Positions 36,456 to 50,262 of a stretch of 64,000 nucleotides of DNA are shown one piece after another; position 1 is the stretch's first letter; each line of letters starts with the position of its first letter. The DNA comes from Manduca sexta (Eukaryota > Arthropoda > Insecta > Lepidoptera > Sphingidae), in contig NC_051124.1 in NCBI RefSeq assembly GCF_014839805.1, positions 8,122,001-8,186,000 of the forward strand. The letters are read 5' to 3'. The translations under genes and the position numbers were made by a program. The notes beneath the pieces were generated by a model, which did no database searches, was not told the origin of the DNA, and was given only the letters and a program-made list of their open reading frames with translations.

Positions 36456-39400
36456 ATGTGCTTGTAAGAATACAAATAATATGAGCGTTGGTTTAACCGC
36501 AGAAAACCGCCGTGAACCAGTATGTCGCAGTTGTTCCACACAGTTGTGAGATTACTAGAGATTAATTTTATTACCTCCTTACTCGTAAAGCTACATTGAA
36601 AGTCATGATATTTTTTATAATCGTGTAGTTTAATTAATTCATGTTTATAATGCTATTTGGTATGCCATGAAACAAGTGTAAATGTTTCTCAAAGAGTGTG
36701 ATAATTGTGTGGTAGCAAAATTATATATAACTTACAAGCGATGAAAGAATCTTTGAGAAGAAAAATTATATTTATTATAATGTATAGTAAAAATTCTCGT
36801 AAATTACTAAAACAAGGAATCGTCAAGATTTTATAGAAATACTACGCACGTATTTGATAATATGATATATAGTTGCGTCTCGTAGTTGTAAAATTTATGT
36901 AAATAAAAATAAATGATGGTTTAAAAGCTCGGTGATTGAAATATTATTTGTATCTTGTTACAGATTTTTTTGTTTGGAAATGTCATTCGGAGTCGTTTAA
37001 TTTTATTATAATTTGTGAGTGAAATTAGTACGAGTACTTACTAGAACACAAAGGTACATTCTGCAAAACTAGTGCTGTCTCTTTAGCTCTAACTCTGAAG
37101 CGTTTAATTTACACGTAGCGCTAATGAGCTTAAATTAGTACAATTGTTCTCTCTTGCTATATCATTCGCATTATCTAACTAATCTCTCTCAAGTAATGTT
37201 CCTAATTAGTCCAGATTCGGTGGCTCGATGAGTAGCATATTAAAACATAAATCCCTGGCTTACTTGCGGTACCTGTATATCATTTTCATGAGTTTAAATT
37301 ATTAGTTCAAAATAAAAAAATCGAACAGCTTAAGTATTTCAGGGATATATATTATAAGCAACCATCTATATCTGATATAGGTATATTTTTGAATTGGTTC
37401 AGTACTTTGAATGCTTTATAAATTCACAAACGGTATTTTTATCTCTTTTATTAACTATTTGCACCTTTTACCACGTTTTGATGTTATCGAATATGTTTCA
37501 GCGATAATAAAGTACGTTACAGAAAACTTTTTAATACGAAACGAGCAATAAAACACATTTGGCATGTTGCATTCGAAGTTGTGTTTCGATATATTCCCGA
37601 TCTCCAGATTTATCGGCCAGCATTCGTGAATCGCTTTAGTGGTCGAAAAATTATTATCCCTTTGTATACTTTATCATTTATATATTATAAATCTTGTATA
37701 AAAAAAGCAGTATAAGACGTCGGTGTATTGTAGTTTTGCGTGAAAATGTACGTGGAAAAATTAGTAACATTTTTTTGTTATATTAAAATCTTGGAATGGT
37801 TACAAATGGTATTCGATTTCTATTGAACATAAGTCAGCTACGCTCGATACTAATTTGTAAATTCATTCTAATTATTTAGGATCAAAATGACTTCAATTCA
37901 CGAATAACGTTAAACCTAATGTCATTTCGATACTTGATTAACAGATTTAATAAGCCTTTGGGACAATGAAATAACTGCTAAAGATATTTATATTTAACAT
38001 AGTAAGTTAATGAAAAATTTAATATTATGTTGTAAGTTCATATAGCAGATTAAGAGATTTTTTTTAACTAGACGCTAATGAGTAATGAATTCGCAGTTTC
38101 CAAGTATAGAAAAATAGTTTCTTTATCTATGAATTTACATTAGACTCCGTAAGATTTATTGTTGCGAATGTTTTGTGCGAAATGCCTTGAATCGGAAAGC
38201 GGTTCGATGTTTCATCCGGCCGGCCAGTCGTGAGTCAGCAATCAGTTTCCAACCGTGAGGTTTGTAGGCGCCGATTTTACGCGGCTCCAAAAGATCAGAA
38301 AGTTCTTATTAATCGAATGCGTCAGATAATTTCCGAGAATCATCGAATGGCTTAGCTTTGGCGCCGATTATTCCACTAATCATTTCATTTCAGCTCATGA
38401 CAAAAATATTCGATATTATATACACTTTATTATTGCGTCTAAAGTTGTTTGATTTATCTCTTTTAGTTGGTCTATTATGTGCTGTCAATATTGCTAGGAA
38501 ATAATCTCCAAAATTGTGGTTAGGGCGTGGTATGTACTACATCGGATTGTAGTGTATAGACATGTAAGATAAAATTTCTTTATACGAATAATAGCCAGTG
38601 ACATTTACCTTTAGTCATAACAAAAGGTCAAAAACTGTATCTTGCGATGTTTAGTTTTGTGACGCCAACCCATCAAAATATCAAGCCTTATGTTATTTAT
38701 TTGGAGATACACATTTAGTTAACCTTTATACTATTCTATAATCATTCCATTCGTATATACCTACGTGTTTATTGTTATGTGTTGAAGATCACTTGTATTT
38801 TGCAAGAAACATTTTTTTTTAATATATTATATATTTTACTTTTTGTATTAAAACCAAACGACATGCTACATGAATACTAAGTAGGAACATTTATATGTAA
38901 CAGTAGCCGCGTTTATCAGCGAACCAATTAAAGTTTTAAGATAAGTATGGCACGATGGTAAATTATTTGTTTATTCTTTGCTTTATAAGGACGTTACTCA
39001 TAGTTCAGTAATCGGGTCGCAAATCTCCGAGCTCGGTGCGGAGCTGAGATTTGTCTGTACGAGTGCACATAAATTATTCTCTGGAACACGACCCGTTGGT
39101 GGATAAATGGTGCGCTTAAAAATGCTATCCCTCTTCACTCACTTCATGAATTTGCTGATGTGGACTAGATTTATCACACGGTGTTGGCCATGGGGCTTCG
39201 CACTTATGTGATTTGTCGAGCGGACTCAAGCGACAATGTTTATGTACTGTTTGCTATACAAGTTGAGTTTATTCGTGAATTGTATAATGTAAAAATCAAA
39301 AAAAAATATGCATGATGGCGAATAATATAAAGTTTTTAAATAAATCATATCCACATAATTCTTTTCCACGATCAGAGGCATGTCCGTAGATGCCCACGTA

Positions 39401-40440
39401 TATTCTACCATGGTACGACATTTATATTCTGTATTTATGTGGTATAATTAAAATATTTACCGATGTGATATTTAATTATAGAGACAGCGCTTCCGTTGAT
39501 CACTAACGTAATCATAGAACAGACGTAACATGTTTATCGTCGGCTCACTGTATTGACATTGATGTTGCAATAACAAAAATATAAAATTATTTATAAAAAT
39601 AATTTGACACGTGTATTACATGCTGTAAATCATATTCCAAATTGATTTATGCATTAGGCAAATGATTTAACCTTTTGTTTGGTAAACTTTGGCACGTTTA
39701 AATTAATTAAAAATGCTAACTTTTTCCATTTCTTTCGTAGGCAATATAAAAATCAGATATTATAACATAGTTTCAATAATGTATGTGCCGTCGTTGACTC
39801 AAATGCAATAGCTTGTTCACACGCCATTTCATACATTTATCCTCTACAGTACAACACTTAACAAATCATGGTTAAGATAAAAATGCCACGTGTAACGGAT
39901 CTTCTTGAATGATTGATACTATTTTCTTGAGAATGACAGTGTGTGTGAGCGTTTGTGTGTGGTAAATCCTAACACAATCGAATTGTACATCTTACACTAA
40001 ACAGGCCTCACAGCAATGAATATTCTAGTAGAGTCGTGTGTTCTGTAGGTAGTACCCTATTTAAAATGTGAACGTGATTCATCCATTTTACGGGATCGAA
40101 TTCCCTATTCTCTTATAGTTATTTTTAATTTCTTAGCTATTTACACTTTTTATTTCTTTATAATTTGAACAACCAGTTGTTGTTACAAAACTAGCTCCAA
40201 TAATATATAACAATAATATACTGTATACTTATGTAAATGCATGTCATTTTAAATAGTCACAGCATGCATCGAAAAAAAAAAACACCAGTATTAATATTAA
40301 CTATACATAAACCATCCACATGTATTTTCACGGCATAAAAGTAGCAACATAAAATTTTAATTACATTAAATAAAAAGAGAAAAAGTATTTTTATACGATA
40401 TAATTAATGACTCCGATCGGTTTCAAGTTCATGGGCATTT

Positions 40441-40890
40441 GTGTTTGAAAGGAATCCGCTGATATGCCATGACTTTATGTTGCTGATGGTATCGTCTCAA
40501 CGGCTACGGCGTCACATCCTGGCTCGCCTCCAAAACCGTGACCTTGCCAAGATCAGCATCGTGCGTGATCACGTACCCACGGTTTATGAAAACAATTTGC
40601 ATACAAATACCCCTGGAAGATGGCGCAAAACAGATAGTGCACAACAAGAGACCTACCGCCACAGCGATATGGTTAAGCCCATTCGCAACTCTATGCATAT
40701 GTAATAACAAGCAGAATTGTCTGTCGTTGCGGCGGCGGGCTCCATTCATACATGTTTTGTTTGAATCGGGCAGGACGTTCGCCGTTGACATATGCTTCGT
40801 CTACTAACTTACATGGAAAATTAACATTTATGTCCGACACCCAACGCTTTGGTGCCACATTTGATTGCGCTATTGTGATTGCCATGTTAC
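40441..40890. other. Unexplained GC-richer island with several overlapping open frames
   Basis: About 450 bp are clearly less AT-rich than their surroundings and are open in three or more frames on both strands: plus 40441-40704 and 40538-40807, minus 40504-40791 and 40691-40885. None gives a protein I recognise. There are no convincing Pde11 splice joins: it lies inside intron 4, where exons D and E already join in frame. It may be an unrecognised repeat, an old insertion or a conserved non-coding element. The open frames probably follow from the composition. Confidence 0.4.
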
Positions 40891-43800
40891 TTATGTACAG
40901 TCACCCACACAAGTAATTGAACAAAGGCAAAACCTCAAATGGCCTGTACCTACATTTCTTTGTTCTTACCAAATTTATTTTCTTCACAAAAACGAAAACA
41001 AATGATTTACTTTCATAAACACAAGGAACAGTTTTAGTTAATGTGTATGGGCGATTTGAAGTTTTGAATTTTCTCAGCTATTTTTGCGGCTGACTATACA
41101 AGTACATAAAATTTATTTTACTAAAACTAGTTTTATAACCTAAAGTTTTGAAAACGACAAAGAATTATATTTGTGTAAATTCAGAAATATAAATTCGTGA
41201 ACTTTGTATTGATATAGTGCCAAATAAAAAAAGTCATACATAATATGCCAAATATTTGAGAGTTTCATCTTTAAAACATTGAAATGTCTTTTAAATGTTG
41301 ATCGTAATCGTAAACAGCGCTCGCTTTGTTGAGGTAGGTAGAATGAAGAGAATGCCACATGAATTATCATAAGAATTAAAGGTGTTGAAGGTTACAGGAA
41401 GATGTCTTTTACGTTTCATGCTAAAATATACGACGTTAATGCTATAATATAAATTACAGATGGGTACGTTTGTACAGTAAACAGTGCAACAATGAAAACA
41501 GCACGTCATTTAGTATCTTTAAGTGTTTCGTTTATAGTACTTGATGTTAGTTTTCAGAGAGGAAACTTTAGTTTGGATTTTACTTGTTCGTTTATTGAAG
41601 AGCTTCTCCGTGTTGCAAGTTTTATATGTTTAGCTATGGTTCCGTTTCTCACGTACTTAATGAAATGTACTTTGTGTGTGAATTGTATAGTTTCATTATT
41701 AAATTGTTTTGTTTTATGCAAATTTTAGTTTATAAGAAAAGGATTATGACAAATGTCTATGAGTAAATTAAGCTCGTCTGAAACGCATGGCATAGTGGAC
41801 AGGGTTTCTTAAAACCTTCAGTCACCATATCGATATGTCTAGCAGATTTTAAATCAATTAACAATTAGTATGGGGCTTTATAGGAAGGATCTGACTATTC
41901 TCTCATGAGATTCGATTCAAAAGTAGTAACGAATTTTCTTTTTCTATAAATAACGGCAAAGCTTGTGAAGTTGGTAAATTACTGTCGGTTTGTCATCCTC
42001 ATTACGACCCAGGATGTCTGTTTCACTTGCTTTTTATAATAACTCGGTACGAATGAGGAAGGTTTTTGTGCTCTGCCAGATACCTGGATCTGAGCCCATT
42101 TCGTAAAATCAAAACCCGGCTTCTAAGGTCATGTTTGAAATATACAAGTAAAATATTCACGTCACAATTAGGTAAACTTCGTTATATTAATAGTTTTATT
42201 GGGCTAATATAATATTGTTAAATTATCTGATAATTGTAAATGCTTAATATCAAATATCAGTATGCTCATTCTTTAGTTGTTAAAGAAGGTCTTACATAAT
42301 AGTTGAGAATATCTATTTTAATTTAAGTTAGAGATAATAATATTATTCCAAGTTTTAGTCTTAATATTAAGATTTAACTTTATACCGTCAGCTGTTAAAA
42401 TCGAGGTGGGTACTTTACTGCCTCTGCAATAAGAAATGAAACATTGAGGCAGGGAAACTTGTAGCGGGATCAAATCGCATGCAGCGGTTTTATAACTATT
42501 GAATTCTTAAATCTAACTTTTTCATTGGAAACAATCTTGACGTCTTCAAAGTTTGCGACAGATAAAAATTGTATACTGTTACAGGAAACTTCAATATGTA
42601 TTGCACATATTTTAACTTAGAGAATCTTAGACGTTCTTATATTAGAAGAGTTATTACTTTTGTGTTGATAAATTTGCAGCAACTTTACGTCATCAATTTT
42701 GCTAGTATTGTGGTGTAAAAATGACATTCACTACATATAAAATATATAGCTCTGCCCATGTAGAATGTGTAATACGATTATTTTACTTAAGTGAACAATC
42801 GAACGGCTAAATGATTTCGCGTTAAACTTAATACAGTAAACACATATAAGCTAAATTTCTTACTCTATATTTCGTAGACCCATCGCGCATCATGTAAAGT
42901 AAGCGTTGTATAAATTAGTATTGAATACATATTTAACATTTCTAGTATAATATAAATTTCATCGTCATGGAAATAGGTTTAAAGCAATTTGTAATATAAG
43001 TACTCTTATATCAGTAAATTGTTTTGCTGTAATTTGAAATTCTAACTTTTAATAATGATTATTCTCCCTAATGTAGTTGATACTAGAGGAAAATGAAGTA
43101 ATTCCTTTTCTCGCGCGGCAAATGATTTATCTTCAAAAGTTGATTCGTGTTAGTGTTCCTAAATAGCAACAAAGTTGGCCTTAATAACTGTGTGAGCGTT
43201 TCGATCAACTCCAAGACCAATCTGGTGAGTTGACAAGCGTGTGTAATGAACGGTAACTTTCGATATGTGTAACTTCGGTGTTGGCACCGAGCCATACACC
43301 TCAATGCGGTCGCTGAAATGTCCACATTCATAAATGCAGTATATGGTGCGGTGGCACAAGTTCATTCAATCCAAAGCGAATTCAACAATACACTGCATTT
43401 CTCGGATTGCTCTCTTTGCACAAAAATACTTTATTTTAACAAAGTTATCGTATGGAAACGTTCCAACATTGCATTTTTGACGGCGACGGGCAAATGGAGA
43501 CGTTGCGTGGGAAGATCTCATGACATATAATATATGAGTAAGAATGTAGAATGCGTTTGTTGGAAGTAAAAAGTTTTAAAATATATAGAGGGGATATTGG
43601 GAAGATTGTCATATAAAAAAAAATGCGCTCATACAATGGTTATTCAATATACAGTGAAATAGAAAAACACTAGTGTAAAACAATTCTTCATAATTTTTCC
43701 ATATCGAGATTTGCACTTTTTAATGCACAAAATTACATATTTTCTGGATATATGTTATCTATGTATTAATATCTAAGGACGGTGCGACATCTTCTCACAT

Positions 43801-44574
43801 TTGAAATAAGACAAAAGAAACAATTTTTTTTGAGCACAAATTTCGTCTTGATGTCCCGTCTATTATAATTATTAACTATAGTGTTTAATATCTTTGATTG
43901 TAAGTCAATCACTCAACTGACGGATTTTGTAAACATAGTAATTTTGTTAATGGAAATACGTATATAAATGTAAACACTTATTTACCTAATAGAGGGATGT
44001 ATCGAAGAAGTAATAATACAGGGAGGCAGCCGGGATGTGGAGGACAGTTGCGGTTGCGGTCGGCAGCCCTCCTCTGATTACACTCACAACATAGTTCCTA
44101 TTGACGTGACTTTATTTAGAAGCGACTCTGTACTACACTATAATAGATCAATTAGAGACACGTTTATTAGTGTGTTTGAAAATTTATTATTTTACATTTA
44201 CACTATTTTAGTTTACGTTGCTTCTGTTCTGCGAATCCAAATGTCATAGTATTTCAATGCACATAAAATGAAAATTAGGACATACAGTAACACTCATACT
44301 ACTCATAGTCGTTCGCATGTTAGGCTAGAATAAAAAATCCCTTACCTGCTATTTCCTTACTTATCATTAAGAGTATGCTTTATACCATTCATCGTTTCAA
44401 TTTTCAAATATATTTAATAGCTTAAACCTGCTTCACGAATTTACTTTGTGATAATTATTTGATAATAATTATCAGCATTATTTCTTTAATAAACACATTT
44501 AAGAATGTTCACAATTATTCATGAATATTGAATTTCATTAACGATATTTAATGAATAGTTGTCGCTTGTTGCAG

Positions 44575-44682
44575 GACGAAAGGTTTAACCACGATATTGA
44601 TCAGCAGACGGGCTACAAGACGAGATCGCTACTATGTATGCCGATAAAGGACATCAACGGGGAGGTTATCGGTGTTGCACAG
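44575..44682 (+). CDS. Pde11: Pde11 exon E: GAF-A core (DERFN...LLCMPIK)
   Basis: Acceptor TTGCTTGTTGCAG|GAC, donor CACAG|GTATAC at 44682/44683. It is exactly 36 codons in phase 0 at both ends (residues 177-212): [20 protein letters not shown], then [16 protein letters not shown]. The D.RFN..ID..TGYKT.S.LCMPIK...GEV.GVAQ signature is standard for PDE GAF-A domains. Because both phases are 0, skipping this exon would keep the frame but delete part of the likely ligand pocket; no evidence of such skipping is visible. The short 0.9-kb intron to the next exon contrasts with the 14-kb intron before it. Confidence 0.95.
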
Positions 44683-45570
44683 GTATACATACTTACTCAT
44701 TTACTGTCTATAGATACATAATGTTTTCTTGGCTTACCAGATATCAGGTTGTGAATTGTGAAGTTCTGAATTGGATTTCTAGGTGCCGCAACTATTAATG
44801 CTATTAGGTTTTTCATTTCAAAGATATTAGTTGCGGAGATTGGAATTTGTATTTGGATTATAGACTCTATTAGATCACGAGGATATAAGTTCAGCAAAAA
44901 TTTGACATACTAAGTTTCTGCCTTTGCCGTTGGGGATGAAAGGAGTGAGCTTAGTGTGGAGTTAGGTACATGATTGTGTCCAAATTTGTATTTGTGATGT
45001 TTTCTAAATTTTAAAGCTAGGTATTTTCATGTTATTATTTGTTTAATTGAACATTTATAACTTCAGAAATTAATTAATAAACTGATTAGCCTTTACGTTC
45101 TAATACTTATGCTGTGTAGAAAATAATGCTTTACAAATTACGAGTTCATTTGAAATTATCTTTTAACATCTGCTTGTCGCCATTACGAGTGGAAAAAAAA
45201 ATAATTTGCTTGACATCTGTTAACAGTTGCTTTGGCTTATGTTACATTCTTTTATTTTCTTTAATATTTTGACTCGTGAAATGTATTTGTAGCTTTTGTT
45301 AGATACAAGTCGTTTACAAGTGTTAATAATTTGTTTGTAAAAATGCCACAATTTATATATGTTTCTCGATTGTTTTATTATATCTTTTTATTTATCACAC
45401 TTCTGTCTCATTATGAGTCAATTGTTTAAGATCATTTGCGCACAAAAAGACAAGTATTATGCAAGAGTACCTACAGCCCGCAATCACCTAACGTCACGTC
45501 AAATTCGTCGTATTGTATATTAAAAAATCACACTAATAGGGCAATCGTATAACAATATCCACAATTCCAG
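44683..45570 (+). other. Pde11: Pde11 intron 5
   Basis: GT-AG intron of 888 bp, phase 0, between the two GAF-A exons E and F. AT-rich throughout. I see no repeat, gene or regulatory signal that can be named. Confidence 0.85.
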
Positions 45571-45819
45571 GTGATAAACAAACAAAACGACGGACCATTC
45601 ACGGCGAACGACGAGAAAGTGTTCGCTTCGTACCTGCAGTTCTGCGGCATAGGGTTGAGGAACGCGCAGCTGTACGAACGTTCGCAGCTGGAGGTTAAGA
45701 GGAACCAGGTGCTGCTCGACCTCGCCAGGATGGTGTTTGAAGAGCAGAGCACGATAGAGCACATGGTGTTGCGGATATTGACGCACACGCAGAGCTTGAT
45801 ACGATGTCAGCGAGTACAG
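45571..45819 (+). CDS. Pde11: Pde11 exon F: end of GAF-A with NKXnFX3DE motif, and GAF-A/GAF-B linker
   Basis: Acceptor CACAATTCCAG|GTG, donor GTACAG|GTTAGT at 45819/45820. It has 83 codons, phase 0 at both ends (residues 213-295), and is the longest exon here. It starts VINKQNDGPFTANDEKVF, which contains the NK(X5)F(X3)DE motif of cyclic-nucleotide-binding PDE GAF domains (N215, K216, F222, D226, E227). Then come ASYLQFCGIGLRNAQLYERS, closing GAF-A, and the linker helix LEVKRNQVLLDLARMVFEEQ. The end (HMVLRILTHTQSLIRCQRVQ) is the first GAF-B helix. The intact motif suggests that GAF-A can bind a cyclic nucleotide; in PDE11A this is reported to be cGMP. Confidence 0.96.
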
Positions 45820-47295
45820 GTTAGTATTGCTTTTTGTAAAACAAAGCGATTTCATGTGCAGCCTTCGGTAAGTGGAGTAGCATATCGACTGATGACGATC
45901 TACTGATACTATCCCTCGCTAATCGATATGTTGTTTACTGTTATTAGATTGTGCAGTTCTTAATAGTTCGGTGAAATGTAGATGTGATGACATCTCTGCT
46001 TACCCTTAAAAAGGTAAAAGGGCGTGATTGTACGTAACAGTTGTTGAGGGAGCTGCAAAAGCTCACAATGATTGAGTATAAATAATAAAGATTCGTAACA
46101 AAAAATATTGCAAAAATTGCTAGAACTATATTCGAAAGTGCTTTTATAAAATTTTGTAGTTGATTTTTTTTGTTAATATAATACATTTAAATCTGCTTTG
46201 ATTGGTTCGGCACACTAATTGACGTTCGAAACGTACTGGCCTGTCAATACTTGTGTAACGAGTTTTGAAGTCATAAAGTCTTTGTAATTATATCTTTTTC
46301 AACTAGATGTTTATCTGATATATGTATTATGGGTTTTCATATCCGGTCTTTCTATTTGACACTGATTCTCATGTTTCCTGCGATCTTTATCAATTTGTCC
46401 AACTACTGGAGAGAAGAGTCGTTTTATACTTTGATCTAGGCAGGATGCTATAAGAGAAATTCTTAGATCAACGAATGATCGTAAATTTACATGTCAGTAA
46501 CACAAATAATTGTGTCATCGGCTTACTGATTGAACAATCAATATTATAGGGTTTTATAATACCTTAATTTCTATAAATTCATTTAAGAATAATATATATC
46601 GCGCGCCATAAAAATTATAGGGCCATTGAATAAAAAAATATGTTGACCTAATTGTCAAGGTTTTATTCCTTAAAGATAAAATCGGATAAAAGGAAATGAC
46701 AAAGATTTATCAACGGGAAATGTTGAATTAATTCATGAAGCATCAATCTTCTTCAGCAAATATATTTGGCTGAAAGGTCGAAAACGAGATGAAGAAATAA
46801 AGTAAATTCAATTCTGTAATCCGTGAAATTAAATGATCATAACGGAAAATTCCCAATTTATTTGCAGCGAAATGATAAAAATATAGTATGATTATTAGTA
46901 GAAAGAGACAAATTTGATTTTGGTTAAACAAAAAAGATCCCAATGACTGTGGTTTTAAAGTATGGTAGTATATTTATTTTCGAGACATGTTTATTTCATC
47001 ATGATCTATTTTCTAATACACCAGTTTCACGATTGATTTTATTAATTATTCGTCTTGTTATGCCTCGTAATTGATTTTCGTAATTGAAGCAAGTTGTGAT
47101 TAATTGGTTTATTCCATCTATTTCGGTACAACTCTCGTTCATTATTAATTTTCTGAATTGGTTAATTTTGGGAACGATTTATTAATTTAGTACCTACTGA
47201 GTGCTTACATTACTATTTTTGTCAGGGGAAAATGGAATATAAATAAATAGCCTTCAGCGAAATTGGTTCAATAAATTTGTTTTCCATGACGTTGT

Positions 47296-47331
47296 TTCTT
47301 TTCTAGTACGTATAGACGTACTAGAAAAGAA
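47296..47331. repeat. Perfect hairpin, 16-bp arms, 4-nt loop
   Basis: TTCTTTTCTAGTACGT (47296-47311), loop ATAG, then the exact reverse complement at 47316-47331. The next outer pair (47295/47332) does not match. It is too short for a typical insect microRNA precursor and has no flanking extension of the stem. Confidence 0.9.
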
Positions 47332-49984
47332 TATTATTCATAGGAATAACGTCTATGTTTTATGGTTATCATCACGGGGATTGCATTTCTATGGCTAGAT
47401 AGATAGGGTTCAGATGACGTACTTCTGTTTTATTTTGCAGCTGTATTAAGTTTTTTTTATAGTATAATAGAGTTGACGGCAATAAATATAAGAAAACCTG
47501 AGGAGTAGCTATGTCTGCAGTATCATTAATAGACCAGATAAAGTTTATGTAAAATTTTACATGAAATGTAACAGATACGCATGTAACCTTAGGTAATATT
47601 TTTATAACCACATTAATATTCTACAATATATTCGTAACTCTTTAGGTGTAGAAAAAAACACTTTGTATATCAGAAGTTAGATAAAGGATTAAATGGTATG
47701 CTTACAGGCTATATTTATTTTAAAAATACGTACGTGCATATTATATGTGATGTCGCTATACAGTTGTATGAAAATTAATCCCCTTTCGGCTCAAACGAAT
47801 CTGTTGGCTTTGTGACTGAACGTCAAAAAGGGGGCGGGAGAGGTGTTAAATTTACATCAACATTATTAACATTCATACCTTTGAATATTCATCATTTTGT
47901 AAAATACATATTCGGTATTCGTTTTGAGATTACTTCACACTTTAATCAAATCAAAGTATTAAGTAATTTATGGTTACATTGTCTAAAAATAGACTTCAAA
48001 TATTAGTCTGGTAATAAATCAAATTACACATATTGCACAGCGTGGCTGAGTATTTGGTATTCAGTTCGAGCGTATAGTGTATTCATCACCACAGTCATTT
48101 GCTGAAATGTAAACAAATATATAACCAAATGAGTTATGTCTCTTATTTGGTATAGTTCTTTAACTTATCGTGTAATCCCATGGTTTAATTCTGTAATAAT
48201 AATTACTTGTAATATTAACTTGTATAAGACTACAGGTGTGTAGTTCAAAATACAGTTAACAGATATTGAAAATAAATCACTAGAAATGCTGTAGACATGA
48301 CTTTAAATTTCTTGAACCATCAGGTAAAATACACGGCACACAATTTACCAAAATAATTTCTGACCTTTGATATGTCAGAGAAGAGACAGAGAAAGTTCTT
48401 TCGCAGAGGCACAAGTTGAAGTTATTCAATAGAAAAACTCATAAAAATTGTGACTGCCCCATTTCCAATTAAACCTAGTACCTCATCACGTCAAATTCAA
48501 AGAACAATGAAGCGATAAAATCCCGTCATTAATTGACGCTACACGGATCTACGGTATATCTGACGTTAATATCTGACACTAACCGGCGTCAGTTCATTTC
48601 TAAGAACACCAGCGAGTATCGCCGGTAATTGATTCGGTTATGTTCGCATTTCTCAGTATTACACGTAATCCGATGATGCTAGGAACAGGCGCAGCTCAGA
48701 CACAACTTACTCGTATCCTTGTGTTATTATGTGCATGCGATTATTTATGAACAAATATTATTATAGATTGCATACATTAAGTTACTATTACAACCTTCGT
48801 TGTGTCAATTGTAGAGATGAAATGAATATCACATTATTTAATTTAATTATTATCGATAGCCAATAATGAAAAACCGTATTCTCAATAAGTAACATAAAGT
48901 ACCTTATAATTAGACTACCTTAAGTTGTCATAATAAATTTCATGACAGTTATCTCCTTCTAGTTATTCAAATCCTGTATGCAACATCCTCGTAAAAGTGT
49001 GTTTCGCGGATTCAGGGCACAGAAAGAATTTTCCATAATAAATTCCATGTTGCCATGTTGATTTCGTTTTAGTATGTCATGCATTAATATAGCCTTTGGT
49101 TAATTACAACGCGTATATTAGGTTTTATCTACACCCAAGTTTTGGATTATTGGCATTGTTCAATAAATCACTATCTGTATCAAAGCCGAGTTCCGCTATT
49201 CTAATCAGGGAGAGTGGAAATTAAAGGGGATAAGCAAATTTATACGTTACTCCGCATTGATTTAATAAACTGATGTATCCTTAGTAATTGATCGTGATAC
49301 CTTTGGGATCTTATTAGATTTATTGATTTTGCAAAGTCGTCGAAAATACACTTAATTGCGAATAGATCGATAATATTATTGATTCTACATTGTTGCGATA
49401 TATTTTTCGTAGTGCCGACGATTTCTGCAAGTACATACATTTAATCAAAGCTTTTACATTATTTTGTATGCGGAATCTAAGTCACTTATATATACAAATT
49501 GCTTGTTTGTTATTGCAATACAAACGTACATCTTTGGGAGAAATTTGAGAAATAAGGATTAAATTATATGTTAAATATAAATAATTTGAATTAGAAGCAG
49601 TAATGTAATTGGCAATTTAGATATTTGCAGAGGCACCGAGCATCGACACAGTAAATGAACTGTTAAATGGGTGTTTGTACTTAGGCAGATTAAATTGTTA
49701 ACCTTATAAAGTCCTGGGCAGATGGAGTGACGATTTGCGAAACACTCCTAACAGTTAATTGGATGAAGATTGCTGAAGAATGGAATTAGCTGAGAAATCC
49801 AATGTCTTGGCGAATACAAAGAGTATCAATCGCATTTCTGTTACAATGGGGTCATAGTGACTGCGGGATTTGGCGCCGCAGTCGAGTAAGCTTTGTGTTT
49901 AGTAATTTGTATCTATTCTAGAAACTTCTGTGTCAGTAAATTTATTATATTATATAGAAATATAGGTATATAGACGCTCTAAAC

Positions 49985-50262
49985 CAGTGTCTCCCAACCT
50001 TTTTTAGATTATGCCCTACCTTAACATTTCAAAAAAAAAATATGCCTACCATACATAATTTTTAACCTTTAAAAGTTGTTATGTTCCTTTGAGAAATATA
50101 AATAATAAGTTTTAGGAAGAAATCACTATGAAATTGTTATCAAATCATCGTAACTAAAATTTCAAAACGTATAATGAAAAAATGAAAATTCTGTTTAAAT
50201 TGGCCCCCTTAACTATCAAATTGACCCCCTGTGGGGCGTAGGCACCACGTTGGGCAACACTG
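49985..50262 (+). mobile_element. hAT-type MITE, 278 bp, with 8-bp target duplication
   Basis: Left end CAGTGTCTCCCAACCTTTTT, right end CCACGTTGGGCAACACTG, whose reverse complement CAGTGTTGCCCAACGTGG gives an imperfect inverted repeat. Flanks are CTCTAAAC (49977-49984) and CTCTAAGC (50263-50270), an 8-bp target duplication with one mismatch. CAGTG(T/G)..CCCAACC ends with an 8-bp duplication are the hAT signature. The interior is AT-rich and non-coding. Confidence 0.88.

Larger units (their letters stand above)
30294..44574 (+). other. Pde11: Pde11 intron 4
   Basis: GT-AG intron of 14281 bp, phase 0. Sparse: a dispersed repeat (33280-33580), a GT microsatellite (35421-35440), a SINE-like sequence on the minus strand (about 36300-36455), a GC-richer block near 38170-38400 and an unexplained multi-frame open island (40441-40890). 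The perfect AT-rich hairpin GATAATTATT-TGAT-AATAATTATC lies near 44450-44475. No gene is supportable in the remaining AT-rich sequence. Confidence 0.85.

Noticed and set aside
44450..44480. AT-rich hairpin GATAATTATT-TGAT-AATAATTATC as a regulatory RNA
   Set aside because: Arms of 10 bp made almost only of A and T are expected by chance in this composition.
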